In this document: piece by piece, positions 33,498-45,521 of the stretch | Layout of the letters: each line of letters starts with the position of its first letter | Numbering within the stretch: position 1 is the stretch's first letter | From: Jacaranda mimosifolia | Taxonomy: Eukaryota; Streptophyta; Magnoliopsida; Lamiales; Bignoniaceae | Length of the DNA: 64,000 bases | NCBI GenBank assembly: GCA_018894105.1 | Contig: CM032126.1 | Location: forward strand, 30,354,391 to 30,418,390 | Direction of reading: 5' to 3' | Notes under the pieces: model-generated | What the model was told of the DNA's origin: nothing | The model's input: the letters and a program-made list of their open reading frames with translations, nothing else | Databases searched by the model: none | Program-made: the position numbers and the translations under genes

Positions 33498-34579
33498 TAA
33501 TTAAAATGTAATATTTTAAAATCATGCTGTGAAAATTATAGGAATCATGTGAAATGAATATGAAACTAAAAATTAATGGAACCTTTTGAAATGAAGATGA
33601 AAATGTGGAGTGGAAGAAGGTGATGATATTAGAAGAAGTGTTTTAGTATAATTAAGTCACATACTGAGCATATCAATTTACGTTTAGGTGGAATTGAATT
33701 TCAATGCAATTCATGAAATAATTCAGGAGAACTAAACGTATGTAGAGAAGAAAAATGAAAATCGAATTAATCACAGAATGGTAGCTTTAAAATATCCATA
33801 TACATATATATACATGTATAAATATATATGTGTGCATAATTTCTATGAGGAACATATGTGTGGGTAATGATACGGTGATACAATAAAGTGTATTTTAATT
33901 CAGCACCAGTAATTATATTGCAACAGATGCTTACGCAAGTATACTTGATTTTGTATATGGATATATTATGTAATAATTTTCCATGAGCATTTATGTTCAT
34001 TTAATGGTTCCCGCATTTGAAGTAGCATAATATTTTTTTTTTCAATATTTAGTAGAACCAGTATAATTGTAATTAGGGAAGGACTTTGTTCTTGTTTGTT
34101 AGCAATATTTAATCTTAATCCTAACTTAATACAAAATTGAAACAACATGATTAAGAACACTTTTCAATATATTAATAATGTCAATTAGTTCGAGAGATGG
34201 ATATTGAAGATTGGATCTAGTTAAATATTATATAAATCATTCTCTTTGAAATAGGAGAAGAACGTTCATATTACAGTACTGATAATCTTTCAACTATGTT
34301 TTATTTAATAGAATTCTTTGCACTAATTTGACAAATTTCATATTGGCCCCTTATTTTGAAAAGCTTTTTTTAATTTTTGACATGGGATAGTTCCACCCAA
34401 TTCTATTTTAATTGACATGGTGAGATTATCTTCTTTGCCCCAACTCATAGAGGACAATTGCTACAACTGGATGAATAATGCTGGTTCAGAACCAATCTCA
34501 ATTGAGTCTGTCACCATAAATCCATGTACAAAATATGCTATTGGAAGAGTTTGAGGGTGCTAATCACATTATGTTATGA
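33498..34579. other. AT-rich intergenic DNA
   Basis: Right flank of the tandem array. A short TATATACATG run near 33800. No supportable gene. Confidence 0.5.
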
Positions 34580-35185
34580 TCTATACTATTAATTATAGCA
34601 CAATATGGGACCCATAATTATGAAATTGTGACCAAATTCTCAATTCTTAGAATCTTGAGTTTTTAAATAAAATTAAAAAAATTTCATTAGTTATTGGTTA
34701 TTTATTTGATATTATTTAGTCCATTTAAATATATCTACATTTTTTAAATCATTTTCTTGATTGGAACAAATCATTTTGTATTTATATCTAATATCAAATA
34801 CCGATGATATTTTATTTACAAAATCTCTTTCATCTCTATTCTCAATATGTGGAAGATTTCTTGATTATTTATACTCTATAATTTGACAAGTTCTTCATAA
34901 TTTTTCTCTTATCTTTAACAACTTTATGTATAATTTATTAGTATTAGCAATTCTTAATATTTTAACAACATATTTAAGTATAAATTATCTTTCAGACTAT
35001 TCTCTTCAATTGCAATATTCACATGTTTTATTTAGTTAGTAATTAGTAATAGATTTGATTTCTTTAAATATTAAAAATAATCACAATTCATTTTTTTATT
35101 CATATTAAGTAAAATAAATATTGTCATAATATAACTATTTCATTATTAAAGTTATTTTCGGTGCATCGTATCAAGCGCATGCTAG
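34580..35185 (+). mobile_element. Non-autonomous Helitron, 606 bp
   Basis: The 5' end TCTATACTATTAATTATAGC is preceded by A, and the 3' end GCATGCTAG is followed by T. This is the A|T insertion pattern of Helitrons, which make no target duplication. The 3' region TTTTCGGTGCATCG matches the hairpin-bearing ends at 1872-1898, although the stem is decayed here. The interior matches the inverted copy at 160-712. No RepHel coding sequence, so it would need an autonomous partner. Confidence 0.7.
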
Positions 35186-36000
35186 TTCAATATAAATTAT
35201 AATATTTTTAAATGATGAAGTAATTTATGTATATGTGTTTCTATTGAAACTATATTTGTATCACTTAAAAATAAGTAATATAATTGTATAAGTAAAAATG
35301 GTGTGTTGTCAAAACAGGTTTGATATTTATTTATAGATAAAAAATAGATTTTTGAACATAAAACTTTATATTGAATCCTTTCTTGTTGTTATCCATGATG
35401 ATACTTTTGTCAGAAAAAATGAATGACAATAATTCCCATTTTAGATAAAGAACAAATATGCTCGTGTTTTACCCATCAAGCCAATTCATTAGTGTGATAA
35501 TTTTGTCCATTGTGCATGTGCAAGATGATGGGGTGACTTCGGCCAAGGTCAACATACAATAATTTTTCTCCTCTTTGACTGTAAAAATGTTTGGTGAACA
35601 ACCCAAATCCAAAATTGAATGTGTAACCACCCAAATTAAATGTGAAAGTTGCAATGTCAAAATTGAAATTTTATTCCAAAGGCAGTTAGGTAGATAATGT
35701 TTTTAATGCCGTTTGTGTTATATTGTTATACCTTATAATCAATATTGAGTTAAATAAAGAGGTATCATAAATAATTTGGTAATTCAACATGTCTTTCGGT
35801 TAAGATAAAGTAATTATAATAGGCATAATCTTTATATTTGTTAGTATCTTTACCAAATTTAAAAATATCCAGTCATAATCCTTAATTTTATTTATAAAAA
35901 TGACGCATGTGATTTGATTATTGAGCTAGTTAAAGTACCTTATGGAAGCCACTATATAATCTTGAAAAAGTTATTCTTTTTGCAAGTAGAAAAAAAATAT
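35186..36000. other. AT-rich intergenic DNA
   Basis: No convincing gene. A minus frame at 35469-35660 (63 codons, CSPNIF and CTCTMDK patches) is unrecognised and not called. The right end is the promoter region of the small acidic gene. Confidence 0.45.
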
Positions 36001-36008
36001 CATGCCAA

Positions 36009-36016
36009 TATAAATA
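36009..36016 (+). promoter_or_regulatory. TATA box of the small acidic gene
   Basis: CCAATATAAATACAAATG fits a plant TATA box about 30 bp before a pyrimidine-rich leader (CTTTCCATTTCTTAG, then CTCTCACCCCGCCCTC). Confidence 0.55.
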
Positions 36017-36127
36017 CAAATGTCTGCTATTTAGCAATCACATCACTACTGCTTTCCATTTCTTAGCTATTGCTTCTCTCACCCCGCCCTCAAACCCTCA
36101 TAACTTCTAACTATCTCTCTAAGATCT

Positions 36128-36285
36128 GTAAGCACCATTCATTTTATAACTTTAAAGTTTAAATTCATATAATTTTTTTCCGTGGGTTTTGATGTCTCAA
36201 CTATGCAGATATGTGCTTTTGTTTATTTTATTGTCATTATTTTTTTTGGTTTAATAATTATCTTTATTTCTGAATTTGTATGTAG
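36128..36285 (+). other. 5'UTR intron of the small acidic gene
   Basis: Donor CT|GTAAGC and acceptor TTGTATGTAG flank a T-rich intron of 158 bp. Short 5'UTR introns are common in plant genes. Confidence 0.55.
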
Positions 36286-36293
36286 CTATTCTC

Positions 36294-36578
36294 ATGGATA
36301 AGGATATCTACAAGAGAAAGACTGAGAAAGAAATTATTGTAATATCTGATTTGGAGTTGGAAGAATTAGTGGATCCAAATTACATGAATTTCCCAAATCA
36401 TTTGAAGATTGAAGGAAACAAATTAGTTTTGGTGGACAAGAAAAAAGGCATTTATGTGAAGTATGAAGAATCCGAAGAATTAGATGAAGATGGAGATACA
36501 GATGATGATGTAACCAGTATAGAAAGTGTGGTGGATAGCTGTCGTGGCCAAGATAATAACCGCAAAAAGGATAATTAG
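36294..36578 (+). CDS. Small acidic protein with a SUMO-interaction-like motif; 5'UTR intron
   Basis: A 94-residue protein from ATG 36294 to TAG 36578. Layout: a basic start (MDKDIYKRKTEKE), then EIIVISDLELEEL, a hydrophobic core followed by acids that resembles a SUMO-interacting motif (I/V-I/V-x-I/V plus D/E). A middle DPNYMNFPNHLKIEGNKLVL part follows, then a strongly acidic C-terminus (about 62-82, Glu/Asp-rich). No signal peptide or membrane segment, so nuclear or cytosolic. Upstream, a TATA box, a pyrimidine-rich leader and a clean GT-AG intron (donor about 36128, acceptor about 36285) place the ATG eight bases into exon 2, arguing for a real transcribed gene. The family is not recognised, and the SUMO link is inferred from the motif only. 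Confidence 0.6.
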   Translation: MDKDIYKRKTEKEIIVISDLELEELVDPNYMNFPNHLKIEGNKLVLVDKKKGIYVKYEESEELDEDGDTDDDVTSIESVVDSCRGQDNNRKKDN

Positions 36579-36599
36579 GATGAAAGACGCCTTGTGTCT

Positions 36600-37259
36600 A
36601 TACTAATTTAGATCTTTCCATTGAATTTCTCTTAGATGACATCATTTATTCATATTATGTAACTCAGTGTCGACAAGCCTTATCTTGATTTTTATTAGTA
36701 TCAACTCTAATGCTTGAATGTTAATGGTTTTTGCTGGATAATTGTCTTTATAATTGTATTATGAGAATTTTAGAAAATTTATTGTTGCTAGAGTTCTACA
36801 ATTTCTTATGATATTTTATGGAAGTTTGAAAACCATTTCTTATTTAATTTAACATTAAGGTGGCATAGTTGATAGTTTAACTATTTATATAAATAGTATA
36901 ATTAGAGCAATAATTTTTATATAAATTTAGAAAAAAAATATGTTGCAAAGTGAAAAATTAACAAAAAAATACCATATTTTACATAAAACACTTTTATGTT
37001 TACTAGTAGCCTTATAGATGTCTTTCATGTACAACATGTCCCCTTGAAAAACATTTTTGTGCATTACCAATGCCTTGGTTGGCAATTGACATGACAACTC
37101 AATTGTATTTAAGTGACAAGATAATGAAGGTTGTGTGGCTTTATTAGCATTGTAAGAAGTCATCACATGGGACATAATTTCATGTTCATTGACAAGAAGC
37201 GAATCTGATGAGGATTTTGTTTTATTAGAAGGACTTGATGAGGATGATTATACACCACA
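36600..37259. other. 3' flank of the small acidic gene and left flank of the Harbinger-like element
   Basis: AT-rich. At about 37190-37255 the plus strand can be read as an acidic peptide (SESDEDFVLLEGLDEDDYTP) that runs straight into the putative left transposon end. This may be an exon remnant but is too short to call. Confidence 0.35.
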
Positions 37260-37537
37260 GCTCCATTTGGTTGATAGGATTGGGTTGAATATAATGTTTA
37301 TCTAACTCAATCTCTTGTTTGGTTCAAAAATATTGAGCCCTATATTATTTCCTGGCCTGATTTTTAACCCAACAAAGTAAAGGATTACACATCCCAGGTA
37401 GGTTGTGCGATCAGCTATCAAGCCCAATATTTCTTACTTTTTTAATTCAAGAAAAGTCTATTTTACCCCCCCTAATGAAAAAGAAAGAAACCCTAATCAA
37501 TATCTCACATCTTCAATTTCACCCCTGTTCTCCACGC

Positions 37538-37828
37538 TGCAACTTTTCTCTTCACCCAGTTGCATCTGTTGCTCAAGAAATTTGCTAGTTTTCTTCAAAC
37601 CCACCAAATTGCAAGCATACTCCAGAATCATCAGCGGTACTTCTCTTGTTTTTGCTCATTAATATTGAACTTTTTTTTTCAACATCATCAGTGTGCTGCA
37701 ACTTTTTTGTATCCAACTGCGTCTGTTGCTCAAGAACTCTGTTGGTTCCCTTGGAAGCCACCAAATTGCAAGCATACTCAAGCACATCCGTGGTACTTCT
37801 CTATTTTTTGCTCATTAATATTGAATTT
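37538..37828. repeat. Two-copy tandem duplication, period ~157 bp
   Basis: CTGCAACTTTT...GTTGCTCAAGAA...CACCAAATTGCAAGCATACT...GGTACTTCTC...GCTCATTAATATTGAA occurs twice. It lies in the leader of the putative transposase gene. Frames across it are not treated as genes. Confidence 0.85.
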
Positions 37829-38569
37829 TTTTCTTTTTCTTGACATAAATCGGTGGTGGTGGAACTACCTCTTTCAAGCATGCGGATTTTCTTGATATAA
37901 GAAGGCTACATATGTATTAACCAAGGAGATTGACTTAACCATGTACGATGCCGTTCTTTTACATCTAATTTGATGGCCTTCATTTTTTTTGAAAAAATGA
38001 AGAAGTACTAATTGATAAACTGCTACTGAAAGTAATGGTTTCTGGCTTTAAATTCAAATGAGGAAAAAGATATGGAAATGCTGGAGTATGCTAGAGACTT
38101 TCCAGAATCAAGATTCGGTTTTACAGATTGTATTCTACAATGTTGAATAGTGGGATGCTAGGATGGGAACCACGAGAAAATGTAACTAATACTAATTTTT
38201 TTTCTTTGTTAAACCATGAAACCAACAATTAAATTGAAATTTTTAGTTGATTTGAAGATAACTATATATATTAGCAATTAACATAAAAAAAAAGAAAAAG
38301 AAAAAGAAAAAAAACACCAACTAAATTTTATGTTTGTGAATTGTTAAACAATACCAAATAGATAGATAGGTACTTTTGTAAATTTTCATTCTAATTTCTG
38401 CTAGCATCTATACATGCTAATTTTCTTTACAAATTCAATATGTACATCAATGTGTTTATCCTATTTTAATGTTTCTTGTACATCTAATATTGAACCCTTT
38501 TATGTTAATAATTTCTAGCCATAACAAGATTCAGTAATGAAATTTTTTGTTGTTTAGCGCAGTTGTGAT

Positions 38570-38930
38570 GTCTGAAATTGCGAAAAAAAGGTTGAAGTAT
38601 TTGTTGTAGTTGAAGAGATTATGCATCAAAGTATGTTTCTGTTGAACTTACTAATGAAGAGACTACAAAATGATATGGGCAAAAGATGTAAGCATGTTGA
38701 GAGAGCCATTAGATATGTAATGTCTCATAGGATCCCAAAAAAAATTGAACATCTTTACGAGTTAACTGAACTTAGTGATAATGATTGTCTAGATAACTTG
38801 CAAATGAATCGTGCCGCATTTGCAAGACTTTGTTTTCTTTTGGAATATGTTGGTGGGTTAGTAGACTCGAGATATACATTGGTTAAAGAAATATCATTGT
38901 TTCTTTCTATTGCTACTATCGGTAATTAAT
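38570..38930 (+). pseudogene. HARBI1-like (PIF/Harbinger) transposase N-terminus
   Basis: The frame from 38621 contains HRIPKKIEHLYELTELSDNDC (given in part) and CLDNLQMNRAAFARLCFLLE, then GGLVDSR and EISLFLSIAT. This is the DUF8040-type N-terminal domain of plant HARBI1-like nucleases: the LsD..CLDNLRMNR.AF..LC..L...GGL pattern followed by E...FL.I. The frame ends at a GTAATTAATT that could be a splice donor. The catalytic DDE_4 domain expected next is not found before 39378. An upstream ATG at 38570 (MSEIAKKRLKYLL) runs into a stop. In intact relatives the protein cuts and moves Harbinger DNA together with the Myb-like partner. Confidence 0.8.
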
Positions 38931-39377
38931 TAATTAATTGCTACTGTCAGAAATCTCAGTAAAGACTTTATTTATTTTTCAGTTTCTAATAAATAATATT
39001 GATGACCTGAAGAAATGACACATGCTCATATATATCCACTTGATTAGGCCATTTAATAACAATAATTCCATTTTACTACTATTTCTTTGTATTAATAGAT
39101 TATCTCTACGAAAAGTATGGGCTATGATCTCTTTGTAATTAATTAACACAGTTTTCTTTCCACATTCTTGCAAAGCTAGATTGATATTATTGCAAAGCTT
39201 ATGTCTGTTGTATACAATTGTCTACAATTGCAGTGGCTAGAATTTTTTATCTTTCTATCATTTAGGCATTTAGACAAAAAACTAAATATTTATTAACCAT
39301 CCACCAAATATGCATTTTGGTGATCAAACCACTAACATGAGGAAAATAATGGTGGTCACCTAAGGATTACATAGAGT
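38931..39377. other. Non-coding gap inside the Harbinger-like element
   Basis: AT-rich, with TTAATTAATTAATT and no DDE domain. This is where the transposase catalytic part should begin, so an internal deletion is likely. Confidence 0.45.
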
Positions 39378-41129
39378 TTACATGGAGAAAGTAGGAGAAC
39401 CAACAATATTAATAACATAGAATAACACCACATTACTATTAATGTGGTGGCACTTCCCTTGAGCGCAGCCTTGCTCACTCTTCTTTTTAACCTTCGTCGG
39501 GCTGTATGATGCACTAGAACTACACATACTTTTCTCATCGAGGCCAAAAGCATGACTGGTGGGTGCATTTGGATAGTTGAACAAGACTCGAGGAAACGAG
39601 TGCCCAGCCATATTGGCAAGTCTAGAAGCACTTTTTGGTGGTAAAAGGGTAGACGACACATCATCGTTAATGTTAATAGCGGATGTGTGTTCAAGCACAC
39701 TTTTTGGAAGAGGCAAAACCACCTTTTATCCATTGTCATCCACCAAATTGTTTTCTTGTAGCTCCCCCACGTCCACGTGACCAAAAGAATCATTGTTGTC
39801 GCTTGATACCTCAATAATTTCTACATTGTTTGGGACTACGACAACATCATGAGGTTTGAAAATAGAGACTAGTGAATCCCATTGTGCATCTCCTTCAAAA
39901 ACATACACCTTTGCTAATGAAATATCCTGCTCAATGATTTTATTTAAGTTAAAGGCAAATAAAAAAGATATTATAGCTACTTTTAATATAAACTACCTTC
40001 ATGAGTTGAACCCAAACTTGAGAGGTGCTAAAATAATATTGGCATCCTTGTCCCAAATAACTCTGGAATAGGAAATGATCTTACCAAATGTTGAATACCT
40101 TCTCCATAATTTTTTATACCTCATGCGACACATATCCAAAGAAAATTGTAATGCCCCCACTCAGGACAGCATCTAAGCTGAGGCGCCACTCAATTCAATC
40201 TTAAATTGAACTCAATCAATAGTCCATAATCAAACGTTTCAAGCTTATAGAAATAGCAGTGGATTCCAAATTAAACAAACATGTCATAAGACAACAAATT
40301 CAACCCTTAAACAATCCTGCAACATACAACACATATACTAAATACATGCCGCAAAATCTCAAATTCAACTTATCAAAAGCAGCAGAATTTCAAGCATAAT
40401 AGGCTCGTCAACCTACTAAGTAAGTGCCATGATTCACATTCTTACATAACAAAATATTTACATTCCTTAAGTCGACCACATCAACATCATATACTGCAGC
40501 GTCTTAAGTCTATGCTTAGCAATCAAATAATTTTCGTATATACATTCAACACCTGATCTATTACCAAATATTCATGTCCTGCCTGGAGTCCAATCCTTCA
40601 CTTAATCCCTGTCTGAGAGAATCAAAATAAACGAGGGTAAGTCCAAATGACTTAGTGAGGAAGAAGAAAATGATAAGATGCGAAGGGAAACTATTGGGAT
40701 ATAAAAATCAACAATAAAATTTGGTAATAGGCAAGACTCTTGAATAGGAAACAAAATTCGATAATAAGCAAGAATTTCTTTAACATGATCAATAGAGTGC
40801 ATGGCATACATGATATCGAACTTGACAGACTGTTGGTCATTCTGACTTTATTACTCTTGAATCAAATTATAATTGCAAGTATCGGGCATCAGTACAGTAT
40901 AAACAAGATTTCATTATCGCTCCATTGCTCGAGCACTCAACTCGGCGAGTAATAACTTGATGATATGGCATGACCGATCACATGTCGGATCTCATCACTC
41001 ACAGTTTGCTACCTCCAGCTAGCTGTAAGTTAGGATCATAGATGGGTACTAGCCGTGAGACTTGTGTCCATCGGTCCGTTCTGCCTGGTCGTCTTCTAAA
41101 CCTAGCCCATGGGCCCAAATCCCTCATGG

Positions 41130-41205
41130 TGTCCCCCCAGGTGAAAACCGCCAATGGTGTCCCATGAGTTGAAAATCGTCTATGGCGTCCCATGAGTTGA
41201 AAAAA
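41130..41205. repeat. Short tandem repeat in the solo LTR (period ~34 bp)
   Basis: GGTGTCCCATGAGTTGAAAA and its variants GGCGTCCCATGAGTTGAAAA and GGTGTCCCCCCAGGTGAAAA lie in tandem. Confidence 0.75.
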
Positions 41206-41395
41206 TATAATGCCAACATATAAGAATTTAATCTTTAAAGCAATAACATGAACATTTCAGAATTTTACCAGAGTTGCCATTTACAAGGCAAAACATTTTC
41301 CAATAATGGCCGGCAAGGCCTCTTCCAATAAACAAGGTACATGAACAATTTAAGAGAACCTTTGACACAAATACGTCTAGTATGCTAACGAAGAT

Positions 41396-41585
41396 AGACT
41401 CAAGAGGAGCCCCCACTGGACATGCACTATCAACTAGTGTGACTCTTTGCTTTGTAACAGACTCAAGAGGAGCCCCCCACTAGACATACCTTGTCAACTC
41501 GTGTGACTCTTTGCTTTGTAACAAACTCAAGAGGAGCCCCCACTGGACATGCACTATCAACTAGTATGGCATTTTGCTCTACCTG
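41396..41585. repeat. Three-copy 63-bp tandem repeat in the solo LTR
   Basis: Units begin at 41396, 41459 and 41523 with (AG/AA)ACTCAAGAGGAGCCCCC, followed by TGGACATGCACTATCAACT and TTTGCT. The third unit is diverged at its end. Confidence 0.88.
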
Positions 41586-44486
41586 GCACATTTTTCACAG
41601 TATTGACCGAACAAGATATTTAAAAGGGTCAAGATTTTCAATGTTCAATTGCCAATAGGGTAGAACAATTTAATAAATATGCCAACATGGCGATCGACAT
41701 TACACTTGAACAACTAACTTCAAATAAAGTTTACAAGTTCAGAAAGATTCATAGATTTTGATTGAAAGATAGTTATTTTCAAGAAAATGCGGATAAAATA
41801 CCCATCAGTTTCAAATCAAGAGAACCTCACAGGGTTCGATAATCAACAACAGTAATCAAGACATATATCAAATCAGTAGAACCTAGCAAGTTCAATGTTA
41901 GATACAAAATAAGCTCATACAAGTGATAACCAATCGGCAGATCCCTCACAGGGGTAACAATAATGTACGAAATACGATAATCAAATCAATACCGACCCTT
42001 ACAGGGGTTTATCAATAAAATCGATAGGTACAAGAGTGCCAGATTGGTGGATCCCCACCTTAAAAGTCTCCGAAAGCAACCACAATCGGCAGCCTATTGA
42101 TTTGTGGGACCTACTCCTTTGTCACCTACCAAAGGAATAAGTTCACAATCAAGCCTTCTGAATCTTAACTATAAATATAACGAATGTCATTATCAAACTT
42201 AAGGGTATTTCAATATAGTCCTGATAATTCTTAGATATTTAAACAGTTAATGACCTTGTTTCCTAATTGACTTAAAGTTAGAGTACATAATCTAAACCCA
42301 ACATTGATTATGATTTCTCAATCATAATTCTCAATCCACTTAAATATCTTTATCACGTTCTTCAATTACTCTAACTGTTCAGTCACAATTCTCAATTTCC
42401 ATGTTACACTCAACTGTGCAAAGTAATCACTTATCATAGTGCTTAACTCGACAAGCTGATAAACTGGTTGTTAACATCTTATTTAAAGTCTCAACAACAA
42501 TATGATAATTCATCTGAGTCAATTAAACTCAATACTATATTAATTACAGGATTAATCTATAACCTTAGACTAAATCATGGTTTAACATTCTTAGTTCAGA
42601 TCACAATCAACTTCATCCAAAAATCCAATTACATTCGACAATATAATCGAATCAAAATTCGATTATTGAAATTTACCCAAATTAGGTCAGATTGAGACCC
42701 AAGTTCAAGTTGAAAATAATCCAGACGCGTCTGAAATCCAATTATGCACAACTGCCTGAACACTACCATCAAGCGTTGCCGCCGATGATGGATACCTCCA
42801 CCACCAACAGGCGCGCCTCGTCGAGGAGAGCAAAACCCCTAAACTAATTTCCTAATCGACCACCGTTTGGCTGTCCAATTTAACCAAAAACCACCCTGAA
42901 ACCTTACCTTCGCTGCCGTCCTCCGCCACCTTCAATTCTCTATTTCCAGCCACCAAATCACCAAATTAACGCTACTATCATCTTACCCATGCTTTTCCGA
43001 CCAAGACCTACCAAAACCCATCCAGTTTCCGACGGCGGAACCACCAACACCGCCGTGAGCTCGCTGTCGAGCTTGATTTCCTGGCGATTTCACCGATGGT
43101 TTGGGTGAAACTTGGTATGGTTTTGCTCCCTGAGATGAGAGGAGCCTAACTATGGTTTTGGGTTTCGCGGTCAGTTTTTAGTGATTTGCCGGTGGGGGTG
43201 AACTTTGGGCCTTTTTGAGAATTTGACAAAAAATTGTCCTTAATCCTATATATAAATATACTTTCTAGCCCTTTCAATTTGGCCCCAAACTTTCTGACCG
43301 ACTACAATTTCACCCCCAAAAGGTTTCAACCGCCTTCAGTTTGCTCCCTGGCCTTCAATTGAGTCCTCCAACTTCTATTTTTCACACTTTAACCCCTAAC
43401 CTTTCTGTTTTGGGGCAATTAAGTCCAAATCCAATTATTTTAAAGTCCTCCAACTTCTAACTTGTCCACATTAATCCCCTAAACTTTCAAAACTTTTGCA
43501 ATCAAGTCCTTTTTATTTATTTCGAGCCTTAAAATTTGACCAATTAATATCTTAATTTCTAAATCCTTATTTTTTCAAAATACCGAATTTTAGGGGTGTT
43601 ACAAAAACCTTGTTCCAAAAGTAGCATTTGCAATGCCACGTGCAATTAAAAGTGTATGGACATATTCATTTCTATATTGCAAAATAACCCTTTTTTGCTT
43701 CTTTAGCTAGTGCCTCGATGAACTTATTATCAACTTCATCGGTTCACCGAGCATTATAAAAGTAAGAAGATTGTGGAAATACATATTGGAACTCCATTAC
43801 AATATTCTCTCTTAAATCTAACAATTAAAATTTATAGTGTGGAAAACTTGCATGGATGAATGCGGTTTTTATAGATGATTTTCTACATTATTGGCATTAG
43901 CAAATGTTGTCAATAACCCTGATGTGACCTCTATTGAATTTTGGAGTGAATCTACCAAATCTCTTCAAATAAATCCACAATATTCACTATTTGGGAATCT
44001 ATATATCATTTTTTGTCCATTTCTTTACATTGTCTATTGGGTATAAAATTTAACCGGTCACTTTACCATTATACTATGGTCAATAGACATACTTCATAAT
44101 ATATATGCATGATGTTGGCTAGATGCTAGTATCATGAGCAAGAAAAGTGGGAATATATTCCAACATGCTTGAAAAGAAAGGAATAGTCATTTCACCCAAA
44201 ATTAAAGAAAATATATTTTCTTGACCATCTTACGCTTTTCCATTTTTCCATAAAGAAAGGAATATATTCCACTTACAAAGTTTAGTCTTTCCCACACAAG
44301 AAATCTTTGGATTATTTGTGTGTATATATATTTATATATATACATATATTTCTTTATTGATAACTTTATTGAGCTCAAGTGAAACTTCAAATCTTATTTT
44401 AAAAATGTGTTCAAACTTGGTTTTTATGATTAAAAGATCAAGCACAAACGAGCTTTTAACAAATAATTATCTATGTTAAGATAAAT

Positions 44487-44634
44487 GGGGTCACAAGTGT
44501 TAAGTTTATAAACTTAACTTGGTATATAATCTTAAGATGTGTTTATTAATTGTGAAAAAAGGGGTCAAGGGTGTTAAGTTTATAAACTTAACTTGGTATA
44601 TACCCTTAAGATGTGTTTATTAATTGTGAAAAAT
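44487..44634. repeat. Tandem duplication (74 bp) carrying a perfect 20-bp palindrome
   Basis: The palindrome GTTAAGTTTATAAACTTAAC occurs at 44499-44518 and 44573-44592, each inside a 74-bp unit that also has TTAAGATGTGTTTATTAATT. It could form a cruciform or hairpin. Confidence 0.9.
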
Positions 44635-44952
44635 GATATCTTAAGGTTAATAAAATTTTATTTCTATTTTTTAATGTTCATAATTATTTAAAATAATTAC
44701 ATGAACGAATATACTTTATGATATATATATTTACTTACATTATCTCTATTTATATATACATATATATATATGAAATACATATATTCTTTAATTATAGATT
44801 TTTTTTCTTATGATCTTAATATAAAAACGAAATTAAACTAAATAGTTTAAACCTAAATATTATCATTACGATATAAATCCAACATAAGATTAGTTTACTT
44901 CCGACAATACAGAAAATATGAGTAATAGATATTACAATACGAGCATAAATCT

Positions 44953-45521
44953 CTAAATCATTTTGCTAATGAAAAGTGCAAATGCTAATATGAATATTGC
45001 ACCAATCATGGTTGTAGTACAACTGACACAGCAACACACTATAGCTCTAATGGGTTGAATCTTCATTTCGGATTCTGTGTTTTGAATGTTACCAACACTG
45101 CGACCCATCTCTCCTAAACCAAACTTTGCAAATTCACCCTTGTTCGACAATGAACCACCTTGAATTCCATCACTCCATTCATTAAAAAAATTCGACATAT
45201 GATTACCAGTCTGTGTGTCTGAACAAAATGAGGTTCTGGTATTCGTAGTTGTGGGGACTACCTTTGGAGCATGGGATGCTACTTTAACAACATTTTCTTC
45301 ATCATGGTCAACAGTTCCTTCATTGCTTCTCAAAAATTGGGGCCACGTATGGGGAGAGTCATGTGCATGAAATTCACGCACCATATGAAAGACTTTTGGT
45401 GACCAATTTTAAGCGGACACCTATAGAAATATCTTTCGGGATTGCGAGTGTATTGTCCTGCACGAAATATCGACATTGGTCATACTTTGCACCAACATGG
45501 AGGTGGCCAATTCCTTTGCAT
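44953..45521 (-). pseudogene. GRF-type zinc-finger protein with C-terminal membrane anchor, broken
   Basis: From ATG 45521 it reads MQRNWPPPCWCKV, a stop, then a Cys/aromatic pattern around RNPERYFYRCPLKIG and SFIWC (about 45390-45470). This is the GRF zinc finger: paired Cys, NP.R.FYRCP, then F.W. After a frameshift near 45384 it continues as REFHAHDSPHTW, a Ser/Thr/Asn-rich linker, an acidic patch and a C-terminal hydrophobic segment IGAIFILAFALFISKMI that would be a tail anchor. Plant GRF-plus-anchor proteins of this size are common and often lie near transposons; their function is unclear. It sits inside the Harbinger-like borders, so it may have been captured. Confidence 0.65.

Larger units (their letters stand above)
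40147..43603. mobile_element. Solo LTR, ~3.46 kb
   Basis: The ends TGTAATGCCCCC and TTTTAGGGGTGTTACA are inverted (TGTAAYRCCCC). Flanks AAAAT (40142-40146) and AAAAC (43604-43608) fit a 5-bp target duplication with one mismatch. The Myb/SANT-like reading frame resumes cleanly across the site, which fixes both borders. No gag-pol, primer site or second LTR lies inside, so it is a solo LTR or a large non-coding retroelement relic. TGTAAYRCCCC ends with multi-kb LTRs are reminiscent of Tekay/Del-type Ty3/gypsy elements; that lineage is a guess. Confidence 0.65.
39378..43760 (-). pseudogene. Myb/SANT-like gene of the Harbinger element, split by a solo LTR
   Basis: Minus strand. The Myb/SANT-like fold starts near 43740 (WTDEV...NKFIEALAKEAKKG), loses frame near 43690, and continues as LLLIARGIANATFGTR-like sequence up to 43604. 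It resumes left of the inserted LTR at 40146 (MCRMRYKKLWRRYSTFGKII, then SRVIWDKDANIIL). Near 40000 a GT...AG intron (donor about 39996, acceptor about 39915) joins to VYVFEGDAQWDSLVSIFKPHD, an acidic stretch and a Lys-rich C-terminus (KVKKKSEQ). This order matches plant Harbinger ORF1/L10-interacting MYB-like proteins, which help transposase bind DNA and enter the nucleus. It converges on the transposase gene. Confidence 0.72.

Noticed and set aside
37190..37255. Acidic peptide-like exon left of the Harbinger end
   Set aside because: About 22 codons only, with no splice sites or continuation on the right side of the element. Too short to call.
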